Assembly (NCBI RefSeq): GCF_964340395.1
Contig: NC_135557.1
Span: 7,591,709 to 7,655,708, forward strand
DNA: 64,000 nucleotides
Direction: 5' to 3'
Source: Glandiceps talaboti
Lineage: Eukaryota; Hemichordata; Enteropneusta; Spengelidae
The position numbers and the translations under genes were made by a program. Positions 47,880 to 61,491 of the stretch are shown here, piece by piece (position 1 is the stretch's first letter; each line of letters opens with the position of its first letter). The notes beneath the pieces are model-generated. The model was not told the DNA's origin. It saw only the letters and a list, made by a program, of their open reading frames with translations, and did no database searches.

Positions 47880-48480
47880 TAACCGATTATCGGTATGTTT
47901 GCTCGTTATCAGCAACGTAAATACACGTTTGAATTGGCAAAGAATTTAAAGGTTAAGAGCGTCAAAATAACAGGATATTTCACGAGTAGAGGAAAGGATG
48001 TCAGGCGTAAAGTTGGACGACATCGAGAAGTGTCACGAGACCAGGAAAAACGGATGTTGGATGCCACATTTGTTTATGATAGTGTCTGTTGTGATATTCG
48101 ACCTTTACATAGAACATGGACCAGCAGAAGTTAGTATGACGACAGAGGCCATGGCAAACACTATATAGGTAGTAAAACCGTAAAGAACATTTATAATGTA
48201 CAGAACTCTATCGAACAAAGTTCAACAGAAAGGAAGGAGTATCAACGCCATTGTATCTTCTGGAATATTCGTGGTTTAGCAGCAAAACGTTGTGAGTTGG
48301 ATTCCATGTGTATTTCCAATATATTTGTGTAATTGGTTTGGTAGAATCCTGGGTGTCAAAAGACTTGTTAACAATACTGATGGGTTTTAATCATTTCTTA
48401 AATCAAAGACCAAAAATTCACCAGATATAAACTGAATGCCTTCCGTAAGGGTGGTCTTGCAATTTTATGATTTATGCAAG
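47880..48480 (+). mobile_element. Non-LTR retrotransposon fragment with endonuclease start
   Basis: Frame opening at 47895 (basic, TFELAKNLKVKSVKITGYFT) hits TAG at 48132-48134 and continues in the same frame to CIFWNIRGLAAKRCELDSMC near 48255-48315, the start of an AP-like endonuclease. After a stop the neighbouring frame gives IGLVESWVSKDL and later RKGGLAIL. It is broken and truncated at 3'. Clade not assigned. Confidence 0.65.
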
Positions 48481-48489
48481 AAATTTAAC

Positions 48490-50100
48490 TAACTCTAGAT
48501 ACACATCTGTGATTTTTTCAAGTCCCAGTGAAAGTTAGTTGTCAACAATGTTGTTCAAATGCCCGCTTCCTATTCTCAACACAGGAAAGCTTGCCATCCT
48601 CGACTTCACCCGACGTTCGTGATCCCCTACGTACCCGAGATATTTACACACGTTTCCATAACTAATAATAAAATATATTCAAACGCTCATAACATTGATA
48701 ATACGCATCAGAAAGTTTACATACTTCATGGTAACCACCGTAAAAGTTTAACAATTGTAATACGGTGAAGTTATACAGTATTATTGCCCTACTTCATCCA
48801 TGAATAAAGTGTCTTCATTCTTGTTTTGATCGAGATTTTCAGACGCAACATCTGCTCCACATCCTATAAGTTCCTGCTTCCAAGTTTCATCAACTTCGTC
48901 ATATATAGTTTATGTCGCACTAACAACACTATCGGCATGTGCATGTTGAATTTCCTTCTGTCCTACTGATTTACAAGTTTACAAGTTGTTGTGTGTACTT
49001 GTCGCATGTAGACTACTTCACACTCATGCATAGCTCTATCGATGTCATCATCAATCAAAATATAAATATATGTCTTTTAGTTTTGTTTCTGATATCGTTA
49101 GTTATGTCATTCCTGATTCATCCAGCAATTGTTCCGATCATCTCTAAGAATTTGCGAGTGTTATCATAGCTTGGATATAATACCGACACTCGCAATTTTT
49201 TCTGGGCAGGAGCAATGACTCGGAAATAGTGGAAATGGCAGTTCTTGTTTGGCTATCAGATAGACAATAGTTATCTTTATTTTCATTTCTGCTATTTAGG
49301 TATCACCATTTAAGTACTAGTTGAACCGAAGGCTTTTTTTCACCAATGGACTGACCACCACTGGTTTTGCTAAATATATATCTTTGAATTCACTCGAATG
49401 TGTGTCACCGAAATGGAGTGTGTTTAGTGTTCCATTAAAGTTTGTTTTTCAACCAATTTTCCTGTTCCAATGCAACGTCAGACTTCTCTTTGGAGAATTT
49501 ACAATATCGACACCATACTCTGTAAATACTATCATATAGTTCTGTCTTCACTGGTATGGATGTTCATCCACTCAAATTGTTCAAGCCATCATGCCAATTT
49601 TACATCTTTAGATTTTTCAGACTGTGACGATTGATATTTTCAAGCCAACAAATTTGAAACGTTGCCTGTTATCATGTTGCGATTAGCGGGTTGGTCGTCA
49701 TTTTCATCACTCGTACCTAGCTAGATAAAAGAAATGAGTTTTATGCTGCATTCTATGATGAAATAAAACGTTTTTGTAGATGGTGTAGAAAACGTTTTTT
49801 TTTTATATTCACCATTGAGCAATTCTTTCAATCTACCATTGTAATTCGTAGATCGACTCTTTTACAAAACATAAGACAACATCCTATGGAAACAATAATC
49901 TAGCTACATTATCATTACAGATTGGGCATTAAAATTCACACACACATAAAATTGTGAACTTGGAAATGAATAGTAAATTTCGTTAAATCGTCTTCAAGGA
50001 TGTCAAGTGTATAATTCAGTCTGTGAATTAGACGTTGCCTAGTTACCTGGGTCATTTTTTCCCTTCCTTACGGATATATTAGGGAGCAAAACGTATCTGC
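48490..50100. other. No gene recognised
   Basis: Short open frames only. A segment around 49740-49795 (TTATGCTGCATTCTATGATG) recurs at 50866-50920. Confidence 0.45.
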
Positions 50101-50107
50101 GTGTGTG

Positions 50108-50113
50108 TTTGTG

Positions 50114-50176
<63 letters not shown>

Positions 50177-50183
50177 GTGTCTG
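50108..50183. repeat. (CTGT)n microsatellite
   Basis: About 17 CTGT units. Confidence 0.95.
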
Positions 50184-51179
50184 TATCACCATTTTCTAAA
50201 CAAACAGCTGGCTTAATTCAAACAAAATTCGGCATGCAATATTCGTACATGAGTCTGGTACGTGAGTTATTGACTATCTCCGTTAATGTAATTATTTGAA
50301 TATGTCAGTTTTATGTTGATACTAGAGTTGAATATGATAAGCTGCATTTATTATTCGATATGTATCTAAATATAAATGTTTTTGATGGCCAAACTAAATC
50401 AATAAAGTAAATCGTACCAACATTGTTGGAAATTAAATTACAGAAATTAAAACAATCATGTAAAACATTTTTCTCGACTTTTTGGAATCGATGGATGCAA
50501 GAGGACAAATGTACAATTTTGACACCTTTGCTGATAATCTGAATATTGACCAAGCAGCTGATGACTATGCTCAAACGTGTTGCTAGTGGTATGAAACGAA
50601 TAGTTGAGGCTGACCTAAGTCCTCGTTGAGATTCAGAGTGCTTGACGAACTCAGGGTACGATAGTGAGTGTAAAGGGTTTAATCGGATTGTGAACTGTAT
50701 GCTGATTACATTTAGAAATGATACATCTTTGTATAATTTAGACGAAGAAATGTAAATAAAACTGTAGAGGGCTGGTTAATAAAAAGGAAACAATGCAGTT
50801 CATGTAATTTAGAAACATGGGTTGCAGTAGTGGAGCAAATGCATTAGATATGTGCATTGGTGATTATGCTGCATTCTATGATGAAATGAAACGTTTTTTG
50901 TGATAGTGTAAAAAAAACTTCGCTTTGTTGGTAACAACATTTTTTTAAAAGATGAACGCATTCGTTCTCAAGTAGATTTAAGAACTTGAGAAACTGCCCC
51001 TAAGCTTATGCTAAGACCTGGTATGGCAACCTGCAATTGCAAACAACTTTTGAATTAATTCACTGCAAACTACAAGAAGAAATATGCAATAGAATAGGAA
51101 AATAACAATTCATTCATCAATATTTTTTACAACTACTGGACAAATTTCAAAAACAGAATATCTACATCTTTGAAATGAA

Positions 51180-51354
51180 TGAAGTCGTCCTTTTTGTGAC
51201 ACCATCGTTAACCATATTATGTATATTGTTACGTTCAAATCAAATGTATTTCAAATCTTCAAATTTGTTCACATTATTTCATATTGAAATTACAAATATC
51301 GTGGTGATCTTTTACAACTTTTCCAATTGTAAATTGTAAATTGTAACAATGGTA

Positions 51355-51402
<48 letters not shown>

Positions 51403-52500
51403 CAGTGGTGGTAGCTGTAGTAGTAATAATTTAAGAGTCTTTTAAGAATGATGAAAGCTACACAGTGTTTTTAACAACATAATATCAACATTGGGGTAGC
51501 GACGAAATTAACAAAACAAGAAAATGAAAACTGAACACCATCCAGTTACACCATTCCGGAATTCATCCGTTCTGACAAAAGATTGTTTATCTATGTATGC
51601 CTAAATAAACCATGCAACTAAACAGACTTTACGACCGATAGTATGGCAGGTACATCCATCAGTTCTTACATCTCTACCATCATATTGTATGTATAGCTAC
51701 AAATAGACATACACCCGTTTTAAATGAGTCTCAACAGGACAATATTAAAATGAATAGAGTGTATTATGTCGAATGTACCAGAGAGTTGATTGTGTTCGAT
51801 CCACTACTTGTATCACAGAATGTAGGTGCTGCGTCGACCAAAGTTCAGCACTTTCCCCCTTTTTTAAAGTATCTTTCTTTAAAATGACATGAGTGAGACT
51901 TTGAGTAGCTCCAATCGCTTTACTGGTGCGGTTACCAGTCTCATTAAGATGATGTGTATGTTATTTGCCCATGACCTTTTAATACTGTAAGACGAGTCGG
52001 CTCCACAATGATAGGCTACAACGCCTATTCATTAACTTAGATAAGTATTGCTGTAAGTGGAAATTGAGAAGACCAACATTATTGTTATTAGGAGGGATGG
52101 AAGCCTAATAAAATATGATAAATAGTTTTAAAGTGGTGAGCAAATTAAGGTATCTTCCTCTCAAAGCTATCTTGGTATAGTATTTTTGGGGGTTCGAAAA
52201 ATGATTCAAAACCTAAACCGAAACAAACTTTTAAGTGCTCAAGCCACTGGAGCTATTTTTAGTTTGTGCAAATATGCTATATTGCGTGTTATAATTGTTT
52301 TTAAATCCTTGATTGTGAAATTCTTGCAATTCTCTGTTATTGTTCTGGAGTTTAGAGATTCTATCCCGTGGGTGATGGAGAAAAAATCACCAACAACATG
52401 TTACGTACACTGACTATACAATAATTTAATAATTGTTGGAAGCTGTAAGGATGAGGATGAGGATAAAATATAATGATTTAATTGCATCAATAAGGAACAT
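51180..52500. repeat. Segmental duplication, copy 1 (partner 61690-62730)
   Basis: Shares in order with copy 2: ACACCATCCAGTTACACCAT, TATGTATGCCTAAATAAACC, ACGACCxATAGTATGGCAGG, GTGGAAATTGAGAAGACCAA and AGTTTGTGCAAATATG, followed in both by a GA run and a minus-strand Tx1-like LINE piece. Its first part (51200-51575) is also related to the composite unit at 41.7-47.8 kb, with its own GTA run at 51355-51425. Confidence 0.85.
51355..51425. repeat. (GTA)n microsatellite
   Basis: GTA run inside the segmental duplication, same relative position as in the composite units. Confidence 0.9.
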
Positions 52501-52503
52501 TGC

Positions 52504-52608
<105 letters not shown>

Positions 52609-52749
52609 CAATATTTTGCTAATCCTCCTCATCGAGAATGTTGGTGTTAAGACACCAGATTGGATTATGGTTGTTAACACTTTTTTGAGATACTATTAGA
52701 GTTACCAGAGAGTGATCAGAAAAAGCTAAAGAGGAATTGAGAATTTTTT

Positions 52750-53402
52750 TTATGTGATTTGAAGATTGCTAATGTATATTTTATATAAACGTGCATGGGT
52801 ATTTCGGCAATGCCAGGTGTAGTTTGATATATTTGGATTTTGATTTCGCCAGGCGTCAATGAGTTTAAAACGACGAAGAATGTTGGATAAAAGGTTTAAT
52901 GTGGGTTCGGTATCTCCTTTACGGTCACGTGATGGTTCGGTGGTACAGTTAAACTCACCTCTTATGTCTATTGGAACGTCGTCGTTAAGAGAGTTAAGGT
53001 GACGTTTAAGAGTTGTGAAGCAATCTAAGCGTTCCTTGCCATTCGTAGGGGCGTATATCTTAATTTTGTGAATCTTGAGATCACTAACGATCACGTGAGC
53101 ATAAAGGAGGTGTCCAGGTATCAGTGCACTCTTACATAACACATAAATTTTTGAATTTGGCGAAAATAAAATGGCTATACCCCCTCGATTTACCGTACCT
53201 TCACAATGAGAAAATATTCCTCTCCCTCTCCAAATGACTTGCCAGGCATTTTCGTCCTGTGGAGTTTTGTGTGTTTCTTGGATTAACAAATTAAAATCCG
53301 CACGAATATTAATTGTTCAGGTATCCAAAGACTCGGTAACGCTTTAGGGAGTCTCGACACCCTCTAACATTTAATGTATCACACTGTAAGCCTGTTGCCA
53401 TA
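52750..53402 (-). pseudogene. Copy A endonuclease remnant
   Basis: Starts MATGLQCDTLNVRGCRDSLK (53402), shifts frame near 53290, then LIQETHK, IKIYAPTNGKERL, and RGEFNCTTEPSRD where copy B has GGDFNCTIEP: the active-site Asp is Glu here and the Gly is Arg. Ends with TWHC and YKIYISN. Confidence 0.8.
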
Positions 53403-53469
53403 GCTATGCATAAGAAATAAAGTTTAATATATACCATGAATGGAGTAAATTGATGATATTAATTCTCGA

Positions 53470-55000
53470 TTAGAAGTGGTCAAGTGCGTCACGGTAACTT
53501 GTCGTTTTAATGTATCCTAAAATCTTTGATCTAATTTTGTAAACTCGCGCTTTCTGTGCCGAAGTAAGTGTTTGTGTTGTTCGAAAATTGTTCAACCTGT
53601 TTGCAAAGACTCTGAGATTTGGGCAGAATTCTCTGCATCTGTCTATTTGTTTCTTTGAGTGCAAAGTGTCAAACAAGAATTCGTGTATTTGTTCCGCAGT
53701 TGGCTCTGTGGGGTCATTTTCATTGATTTGAGAAATATCTGACATTTCTGAAGTAAGCGATTCGGTGTCGTCTTCGTTGGTATTTTCGTCGTGTTGTTCG
53801 TCATTATTTGTTGTCATTTGTGTTTCTGGTATCACAAATACGTCTTGTGATTGTTGGTCGCTTTGTGGTACGGATTGTAGTAACACGCCCTGATAATTCG
53901 AAGGAAATCGGAGTGGGGCTAGAAACTGGAGAACAATCATCAGAAGGGATGGGGGGAGAGGGTGAGAAAGGGGGTGAAGGAGGGGTTCGTACCCTCTCTT
54001 CGTCTGTGTTTTCATGATGAATATTTTTATTTTTGTCATTGTCAATGTTTGGACTTTGGGTTGTTTCAACACTGTTTTGTTCTCTTATAACTTCTTGACC
54101 ATCTGCTATTTCCATGTGTGCAGTGTAATTAGTTTCATTATTCGTGTTAATTTGAATGTCGGTTGTAGTATTATCATTATTATTATTAGTAGTAGTAGTA
54201 GCATTAATTTCCTGTGGAGTGTCGGTTATTTTTTCGTCATTTTCGTGATATTCTTCTCGTTGGGGGTCATTCGTTTGATTTACGTTTTCAGCTGTCAATG
54301 TCATACAGTTGTCGTTGGAATTTGTTTCATTGTCATTGTCTGGGTGTTTGTCATTGTTTACTGGGTTGTTATACGTCGCGTATCATTCTCAGGTGTGTTA
54401 TTTGGACATTGTCGCTTGAAATGCCCAATCATATTACATTTGAAACATTTGGGCTCATCGGTAGAAATAAAAATACGGTATTGTCTGCCTTCAAAATTAA
54501 CGTGAAACATACCCTGTAGGTCATTTTTGTCGATATCAGAGTGGGGTATAATATATATTTGACGGCGAAGAGATTTCACGTGTCTTAGATTTTCTAGTTT
54601 ACACCCAAGCGGTATTGGTTTCAGAAAACTAACTGGCGTACCATATCTGGCCATTTCCCTTTCGAGTACTTCGTTTGGTATGAAAGGGGGCACACCTGAT
54701 AAAATTACTTTTGTAGAGGGTTTTACAAGTGGTTCAGTGTGAACGCAAACTCCGTGTATATCTACACCCTTAGTACAAACATGTTCAACCCATGTCACTG
54801 AATTCACAAATACCATCACCGCACCGTTTGCTCTCGAAACAGTGAGAACATTTCCGGGCCCTGTAATGTCTGCTATTTTTACGCCTTCAACAGACAGGCA
54901 ACATATACCATGTTTTCTGGTCAAACATTGAAAAGGGTTCCGACCCTGGCCTGTGTCAAGCGCGGCAAGCTTGGCCACGTCAACAAGAGACCAACGAACA
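53470..55000 (-). pseudogene. Copy A ORF1: RNA-binding protein with CCHC knuckle, frameshifted
   Basis: First segment (to 54358) has LTRKHGICC, ITGPGNVLTVSRANGAVMVF, KVILSGVPPFIPNEVLE and a CCHC knuckle CFKCNMIGHFKRQCPNN. Two frameshifts later the tail reads FDTLHSKKQIDRCREFCPNL and AQKARVYKIRSKI. The start Met seen in copy B (ATGGCC) is ACGTGGCC here. LINE ORF1 proteins bind the element RNA. Confidence 0.8.
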
Positions 55001-55169
55001 CAAAAAAAAAACGACGAAAGGACGGGGAAAAAGACAAGCAACGAAAAATCAACTTATTACTCAAATCAACACAGTGTACTCAAGACGTTAACTGAGGCGG
55101 AAAGAACGATGGATGGCCTTTAGAAGCTCGGATAATGCACGATTCACGGGAGCGCCGCTACACTACGTC

Positions 55170-55215
55170 TACCTTGCAGTAGCAGCAGCAATAGTATTAT
55201 TATTATTATTATTAT

Positions 55216-55246
<31 letters not shown>

Positions 55247-55263
55247 TTTAGTAGGAGTAGTAG

Positions 55264-55322
<59 letters not shown>

Positions 55323-55399
55323 TTAATTGATGATGTAGTAGTAGTAGTAGCAGTAGTAGTAGTAGCAGTAATTGTAGTAGCAGTAGTTGTAGTAGGAGC

Positions 55400-55452
<53 letters not shown>
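55170..55452. repeat. (GTA)n array between two LINEs
   Basis: GTA triplets with ATT, GGA and GCA variants. The 3' end of LINE B abuts its right side and the 5' end of LINE A abuts its left side. Confidence 0.95.
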
Positions 55453-55453
<1 letters not shown>

Positions 55454-55860
55454 TTTACATAAAACGTTTATTCTTCACTGATTCCTAAATATACATTGGA
55501 AAGTAAAAACAGGGAATCGAGCAAAATAAACGGAAATAACAATGATTCGTAATGTTCGTATAATATCGCGTTATTGTACTAGATGTGTCACATTCAGTGC
55601 TGCCTCATGATAGTTGTAGAGTGGAAGTAACCTTTCCAGGCGGGTTCAATATATATACTTCGAACCATTGTGTCGACATCAATGTCTTCGGTTCTGAAAC
55701 AAAGCAGAATTCGTTAAGTGTGTGTTCCTACGCTAAGTTACAAAGTACTGATCTGTGGATGGCAGTATGACGTGACGTCATTTGCCACGTCACACCTACA
55801 TCCACAGACCCCATGAGGAGTACGGTGCCCAGAGTACATTGCAACTGATAAACAAAAGCC
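55453..55860 (-). other. Copy B 3' UTR
   Basis: Non-coding tail between the end of ORF2 and the GTA array, with a polyadenylation signal AATAAA about 15 bp from its end. Confidence 0.6.
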
Positions 55861-55869
55861 TAGACAAAG

Positions 55870-58800
55870 ATTTCCAATGTTTCATCACGTGTAATTTGGC
55901 AAAGGGTTTCATTGTGTCCCCATCCCAATTTAAAGTGATTGATACATTTTGTAGTGATAGAAATCTGATGTACTGTCTTTATTTTAGAACGAATTCGTGA
56001 ACGAAATATTTCAATTGGATCAGTTATTGATTTGTCATTCATTTTATTCCAGCGACTCAGGTGGATAGACATTTTAACTGTACAGGTGAGGTAGACAAAT
56101 AATCTAAACACCTGTCTATTTACAAAGCGTGTAGATCTCTTTGTATTTCGGTAGCAATATGTACCACCACAATGGCAGTGGATTTTCTGATTCTAAGAGT
56201 CTAGTGGACAAATTGTTGTATAATTGCAGAACTGGTTGAATATGTGGACATTCTAGAAAAACGTGTAATAAAGTGTCTTTTTCGCCGCAAAAAGGGCAAC
56301 TGTCGTGATTCTGAAGTTTACAGCTGTGTAAGTACGAACCCGTGGGATAAGCACCATGGAAAAGACGCCACATGAAGTCCCCTTCACGTTTTGAAATAGG
56401 TACTGAATAGCAGTCTTTGAAGTTAGGTTTAAGGTTATTGGGAAGGCTCAATATATCCCTCCACACTGTGTCGAGGGCGTCTGGGTTTCTGATATTGAAA
56501 TAGCGTTCCGTTAAGAATCTGTAAATGGCCCCTCTCTCTACTTTATAAAGTGCCAGGTTAAGGCTGTCATGTTCGTACAGGTCAAAGCTATAGTATGTAG
56601 CTATAGGGGAAGATTCCAAATTATGAGTTTCAAGGAAGTATTCGTTCATTTTGTCTTTCCACTTTATCGGTATCGATTTGTGGAGGGTCTCAATTGTGAG
56701 ATCTAAGATTCTCTTTGAGTGGATATTTATGGATCTATATAAATCATCGTTGGTACGCCACTCTTTCGCTCTGTCGTCTATCAGATCTTTGATACAAGTT
56801 ATACCCTCGTCTACTAAATGCTGGAGGAAGAAAGTCTCGCTGCGAACTGGATGTAATATCAGTGGATTATGGAACAAGGGTTCATTTAGTATGTCTTTTA
56901 TAGACTCGGGCGTTCCCTTTCGTTTGATATCAAATTGTTGCCAACAAGACAATACGTCTTTGAAGAAGGGAGGAGTGTGTTTGAGTGGATACACAAATTT
57001 TGTAGCCAGTAGTTGTTTAGTATAGTTAAGGTTGCCCACCTTACTAAAATAGAAATCTGTGAAGTAGAATTTTGAGTGTTTAATATCATTGTAAAGGTAT
57101 CTTTGCAGGTAACGTAATCTGAATGATTGTAATCTAGACTTTAAATGAGTTAGACCAAGTCCTCCCTTTTCAAGAGGTAGGTGTAATCTCTCCGCATTGA
57201 CCCAATGGTGACCTTGCCAGACAAAGTTTAGGAAAGTCTTTTGGAGAAATTCTACGAATTCTTTTGCGGGGCATAGGCATGCGAATTTGTGGTTTAGTTT
57301 TGTAGCCACTAGTTGATTGATTACACGTATACGACCATGGTACGACATTGCAGTGACATATTTAGACCACAATTCAATCTTTTTTTGGACATTGTGGGCA
57401 AGTTCGTTCCAGTTTTTGTCTACATAGCTATCTGAGTTCCCGAGGTATATACCGAGGACTTTCAGTCCTTCACTGTTCCAGTTTAAATTCATCGGGAAGT
57501 CATCGCGGTTTCGCCAACTCCCACACCATAACCCTTCGGATTTCAAAATGTTGACTTTTGCATTTGTAGCCTTTTCGTACACCTGGATCCATTTACTTAA
57601 TTTTGTGAAATCCCCATCATGTGTAACAAGGAAGTCCACGTCATCAGCATAGGCTGATAAGTGTATTTGTCGTTCTGTGTTAGGCAAACAGAGTCCTTTT
57701 ATTTCACTGTCGGTGCGGATTTTGTGTAGAAATGGTTCAATTGCGAGTATATATAGTTGGCCTGATAACGAGCAACCTTGGCGTATGCCTCGTTTGAATT
57801 CAATAGGAGCCGTTAAGTTGTTATTTACACGTACAAGACACTGGGCATTGTTGTAGATGAGTTTGATATATTGAATGAACTGTTCGCCAAAACCAAAGGA
57901 GTGTAACGTATTGAAGAGGTGTATGTGGTTAACTCGATCGAAGGCTTTTTCCTGATCGATTGCGATACCTAGTTGTAAAGCATTTTCATTGGAGTAGTGT
58001 ATGCAATCTCTAATTAGATTGATATTGTCTTCTATACAGCGCCCATGTATGCTGCACGTTTGGTCAATGTGGATAATGCTCCCTATCACGTTTCGAAGAC
58101 GAAGGGATAAACATTTAGTAAAGATTTTATAATCGCTACATAACAAACTGACTGGGCACCAATTTTTCAGAAGCGTATTGTCACCTTTTTTCGGGATCAG
58201 ACTAATTATAGCTCTTCGACTAGACTGTGGGAGTTCGCCATCCTTAATACATGTTTGTAAGACTTCTAAGAAATCTTGGTTGATCATAGGCCAGAACATT
58301 TTGTAAAACTCGTTAGGGATTCCATCGATACCAGGCGAGCGGTTGTTTGAAAGCTGTTTGACAGCATGTGTTAGTTCCTCAAGACTAATATCAGTGTCGC
58401 AGTAGTCGGACTTGTCTTTGTCAAGTTTTGGAAGATTTGCAAGTAGTTTGTTTTGCTCTGAAGTGGAAATAGGGTCAGGTGTGAACAGATTTTGGTAGAA
58501 ACTGTGTGTTAATTTGCGGATTTCTGTTTGGTCTGTGGTTATTGATTGATCACTACGTCGTAGCTGTGTCAGAATTTTGCGACTGTTCTTTTGTTTTCGA
58601 GACTGGAGAAAAAGTCTGTGGAAGCATCACTTTCATGGAGGAGTTGTTGACGGGCTCGTACTGCGGCTCCTTTACTTTCAGTGCGTATATAAGTTGTCAA
58701 TATCTGTTTTTTGTCATTATAATAATTAATGAGGTTTGGGTCTGTGTGTGTTGTGTCAGAGATCATGTGTTCGATTTCTTTTAGTTCACGTTCAAGGTTT

Positions 58801-59790
58801 TCTTTTGAGTTTTTGAAGGACCGATGTTTTTGTGTTGAATATTGCTGAGTGAGCCATTTTATTTTGTTCTTTCCTATGTTCCACCAATCTTGTATTTTGG
58901 GAGAGTTTGTCTTTTTGTTTTTCCATTGGGTGCATAACTCTTCGATGAGTTCACAGTAATTTTTGTCTTCAAGAAGTTCTGTGTTTAAACACCAGATAGG
59001 GGAGGTGTTTTTTTATTTTAGTGAAGGTGATTTTTATTTTCACCAAAGAGTGATCAGTGAAGGCTTGTGATCCTGTATAAATTTCTGCAGTATGTATTCG
59101 TGTGGCCAGGTGTTTAGGTATGTGAATTTTGTCAAGTCTAGCAGCTGTAGTGTTGTGGTCATTGTGCCATGTGTATTGTTTTATGTTGCCATGGTGATAC
59201 CTCCAGGCATCAACTAACTAAAATGTGTGCAGAATTTTGTCAAGGCTGAGTGAAGTGCGAATGTCTGGTTCTTGTTGGCTTGTACGGTCAATTTTTGGCT
59301 CTATAGTACAGTTGAAGTCACCTCCAAGAATTATTGGGTCATCATTCAAGTCATTTAACAATTGTTTTAATTTCAGGAAGACTTGTAGTCTTTCGTTACC
59401 ATTGTTAGGTGCGTATATATTGATAAAATGAATTGGATCACCGTTGACTCGTACATGAGCGTGTAAGAGTCTACCATTTATGACTTCATTTGTTGATAAG
59501 ATTTCAGCATTGCTGTTTGGTGTTAGCAAAATTGCAATACCAGCAGTGTATGTGTTTTCATGGGAAAAAATACAGTCACCCCTCCATACAATTCGCCAGG
59601 CGGGTTCATCAGCTGCTACTGTATGTGTCTCTTGCAGGAAGTAGGCATCACTTGTGTGGGTTTTCTTCAAGTAATCGAAAATCCGGTAGCGTTTAAGTGG
59701 GTCTCGCCCACCTCTTATATTGAGTGTTGTGCATGTAACGCTCACCATTAAGATTAAAGTAAAGAAGAATATAATGTATTGTCGTTCCAT
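55870..59790 (-). pseudogene. Copy B ORF2: endonuclease-reverse transcriptase
   Basis: ATG 59788-59790. Endonuclease: TTLNIRGGRDP, FLQETHT, FINIYAPNNGNERL, LGGDFNCTIEP, LDKIHIP, FTDHSL. Reverse transcriptase: NRSPGIDGIPNEFYK, IISLIPKKGDN, AIDQEKAFDRVNH, RGIRQGCSLSGQLY and catalytic YADD at 57640-57651. Tail: SKREGDFMWRLFHGAYPTGS and CPFCGEKDTLLHVFLECPH. Lesions: TAG at 59218-59220 in the endonuclease, a T-run shift near 59010, a shift near 58575, and a one-base shift at 56117-56125 after which the last 50 residues continue in the 55870-56111 frame. Long intact RT segment: 56116-58299. Confidence 0.85.
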
Positions 59791-59815
59791 GATAACCCAG
59801 AGAATTTGAAGAGAT

Positions 59816-61491
59816 TTAAGTAGTTTTCTTTGTTGTCAGGTTGCTTACTTTGACGTGTTTAACTAGTTTACTTTTTATCTTATATACTCTTGCTTTCTCT
59901 GCGGTTGTAAGAGGTTCGTTCATGCGGTAGTGTTTTAAACTGTAGATGAGTTTCTTTAAATCAGGACAGAACTCGGCACACCTTTCAATAATTTTCTTCG
60001 AGTGCATGGTATCCAGTAGGAATGTTTTGATCGATTCTGGGCTTAATGTGTATTGTGAGCTTATATCACCGGTCACTGATAGCTCTGACACGTCGGACAT
60101 GATGGATTCAGTGTCATCGCCATCCTGTGTAGGTTCAGCATCTTGTGTGTCAGTACGAGGTGCGGAAGATATGAAGAGGTCTTGCGATCGTTCGAATGGG
60201 GTGTCAACATTTGGAAAGAGTTCCGCAGCACATGGAATTGAAGAGTCAGAAAGATCAAGAGAGAAAGACTGGGGTTGGGAAGGATTTGAGCTTGAAAAGG
60301 AAGAGGGAGGGGTGGAGAGGGATGGAGGTGATGGCAAAGTTGAAGGAGGGGTTCGTACCCTCTCTTCATCGGGTGTAACTTCGTTGTTTGTATTTGCAGT
60401 GATCATTTCAATTTCGTTGTCGATGTCATTGGTTCGCTTATTATCATTTGTAACGTGGTGTAAGTCGGTGGTGTCTTCTGCCATTTCGTAGTTATCTGAT
60501 GGTGTGTTTTCTGTTTTGTTTTGAGAGTCAGTTATAGCGTTGGTGTCTTGGTCATTACAGTTTGATATATTTTTCGTAGTTTTTCCGTGTTTGTCGTTTC
60601 TGTCAGATGTTGTTTCGTTGCTGTCGTTTAACAGAGCGTCGTCTTTAGTGCCCTGAATAGTAGCAATGTCTTGGTTTACAGTTTGGCCATTGTCACCTGT
60701 GTCAACACGTGTTGTTTTTTTGTTTGTTTTGTTATTGGTAACGTTAGTGTGTTGAGGGTCATCTGTGGTGTGTGTTATGCTATTTGGTTGTATTCTGTCG
60801 GTGGTATTTTGCGTGTTGTTTCTGTCACTTGTTGTTCCTTGTTGGTCATTTTGTGGAGTTTGAGTGTTATTACCCGGACTGTTGGTTTCGTTTGCTTGTG
60901 TATCAGCATTTTTGGGGCAGTTGCGCTGTATATGACCTGGTGCTCCACATTTGAAGCATTTAAATTCATATGTTGAAATATATATACGGTAAACCTTATT
61001 GTCATGGGTAACATGTAAATGGCCTTCGAGTTCGTCTTTGTTATGGAGAAGTGTGTATATTTGTCTCCTGAATGACTGTACGTGTTTCAATTCTTGTTTC
61101 TTGCAACCTAAAGGAATGGTTTTCATTTCACTGACCATCTTTCCATACGGGGAAAGTTCTCCTTTTAGTGTATCATTAGGTATAAATGGGGTACACCCGA
61201 TAATATGACCTTTGTTGCCGGTTTAACTATTGCCTCAACGTTTACCCATGTGCCGTCGATAGTCAATCCACGCAAGACCATCGTATCGACCCATGTAACA
61301 GATCCAAAATAAACCAATACATTTCCGTTTGCTCTGGACGCAGCAATAATATTCCTGGGTCCTGTAATCTCTGCTATTTTCTCAACGTATGTTTCGACCT
61401 TAATTCCGTCTATGGGTGAAAACTTAATCCCATGTTTCCGAGACAAGCTGGCTGTGGGGTCTCGAGTTTGGCTTGATGGCCAGGTGGCCAT
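59816..61491 (-). pseudogene. Copy B ORF1: RNA-binding protein with CCHC knuckle
   Basis: Start ATG at 61489-61491 (AAGATGG) gives MATWPSSQTRD; then SLSRKHGIKFSP, ITGPRNIIAASRANGNVLVY and TKVILSGVP. Near 61188 one C is missing from a C run relative to copy A, shifting the frame. The second part has CFKCGAPGHIQRNCPKN, a long Asn/Thr/Asp-rich low-complexity stretch, RVRTPPSTLPSPPS and a conserved tail (LLDTMHSKKIIERCAEFCPD, KARVYKIKSK). Stop at 59816-59818, 25 bp before ORF2. Confidence 0.8.

Noticed and set aside
53808-54519. Plus-strand frames of 163 and 101 codons
   Set aside because: Complement of the Tx1-like ORF1 low-complexity region of copy A; no independent motif.
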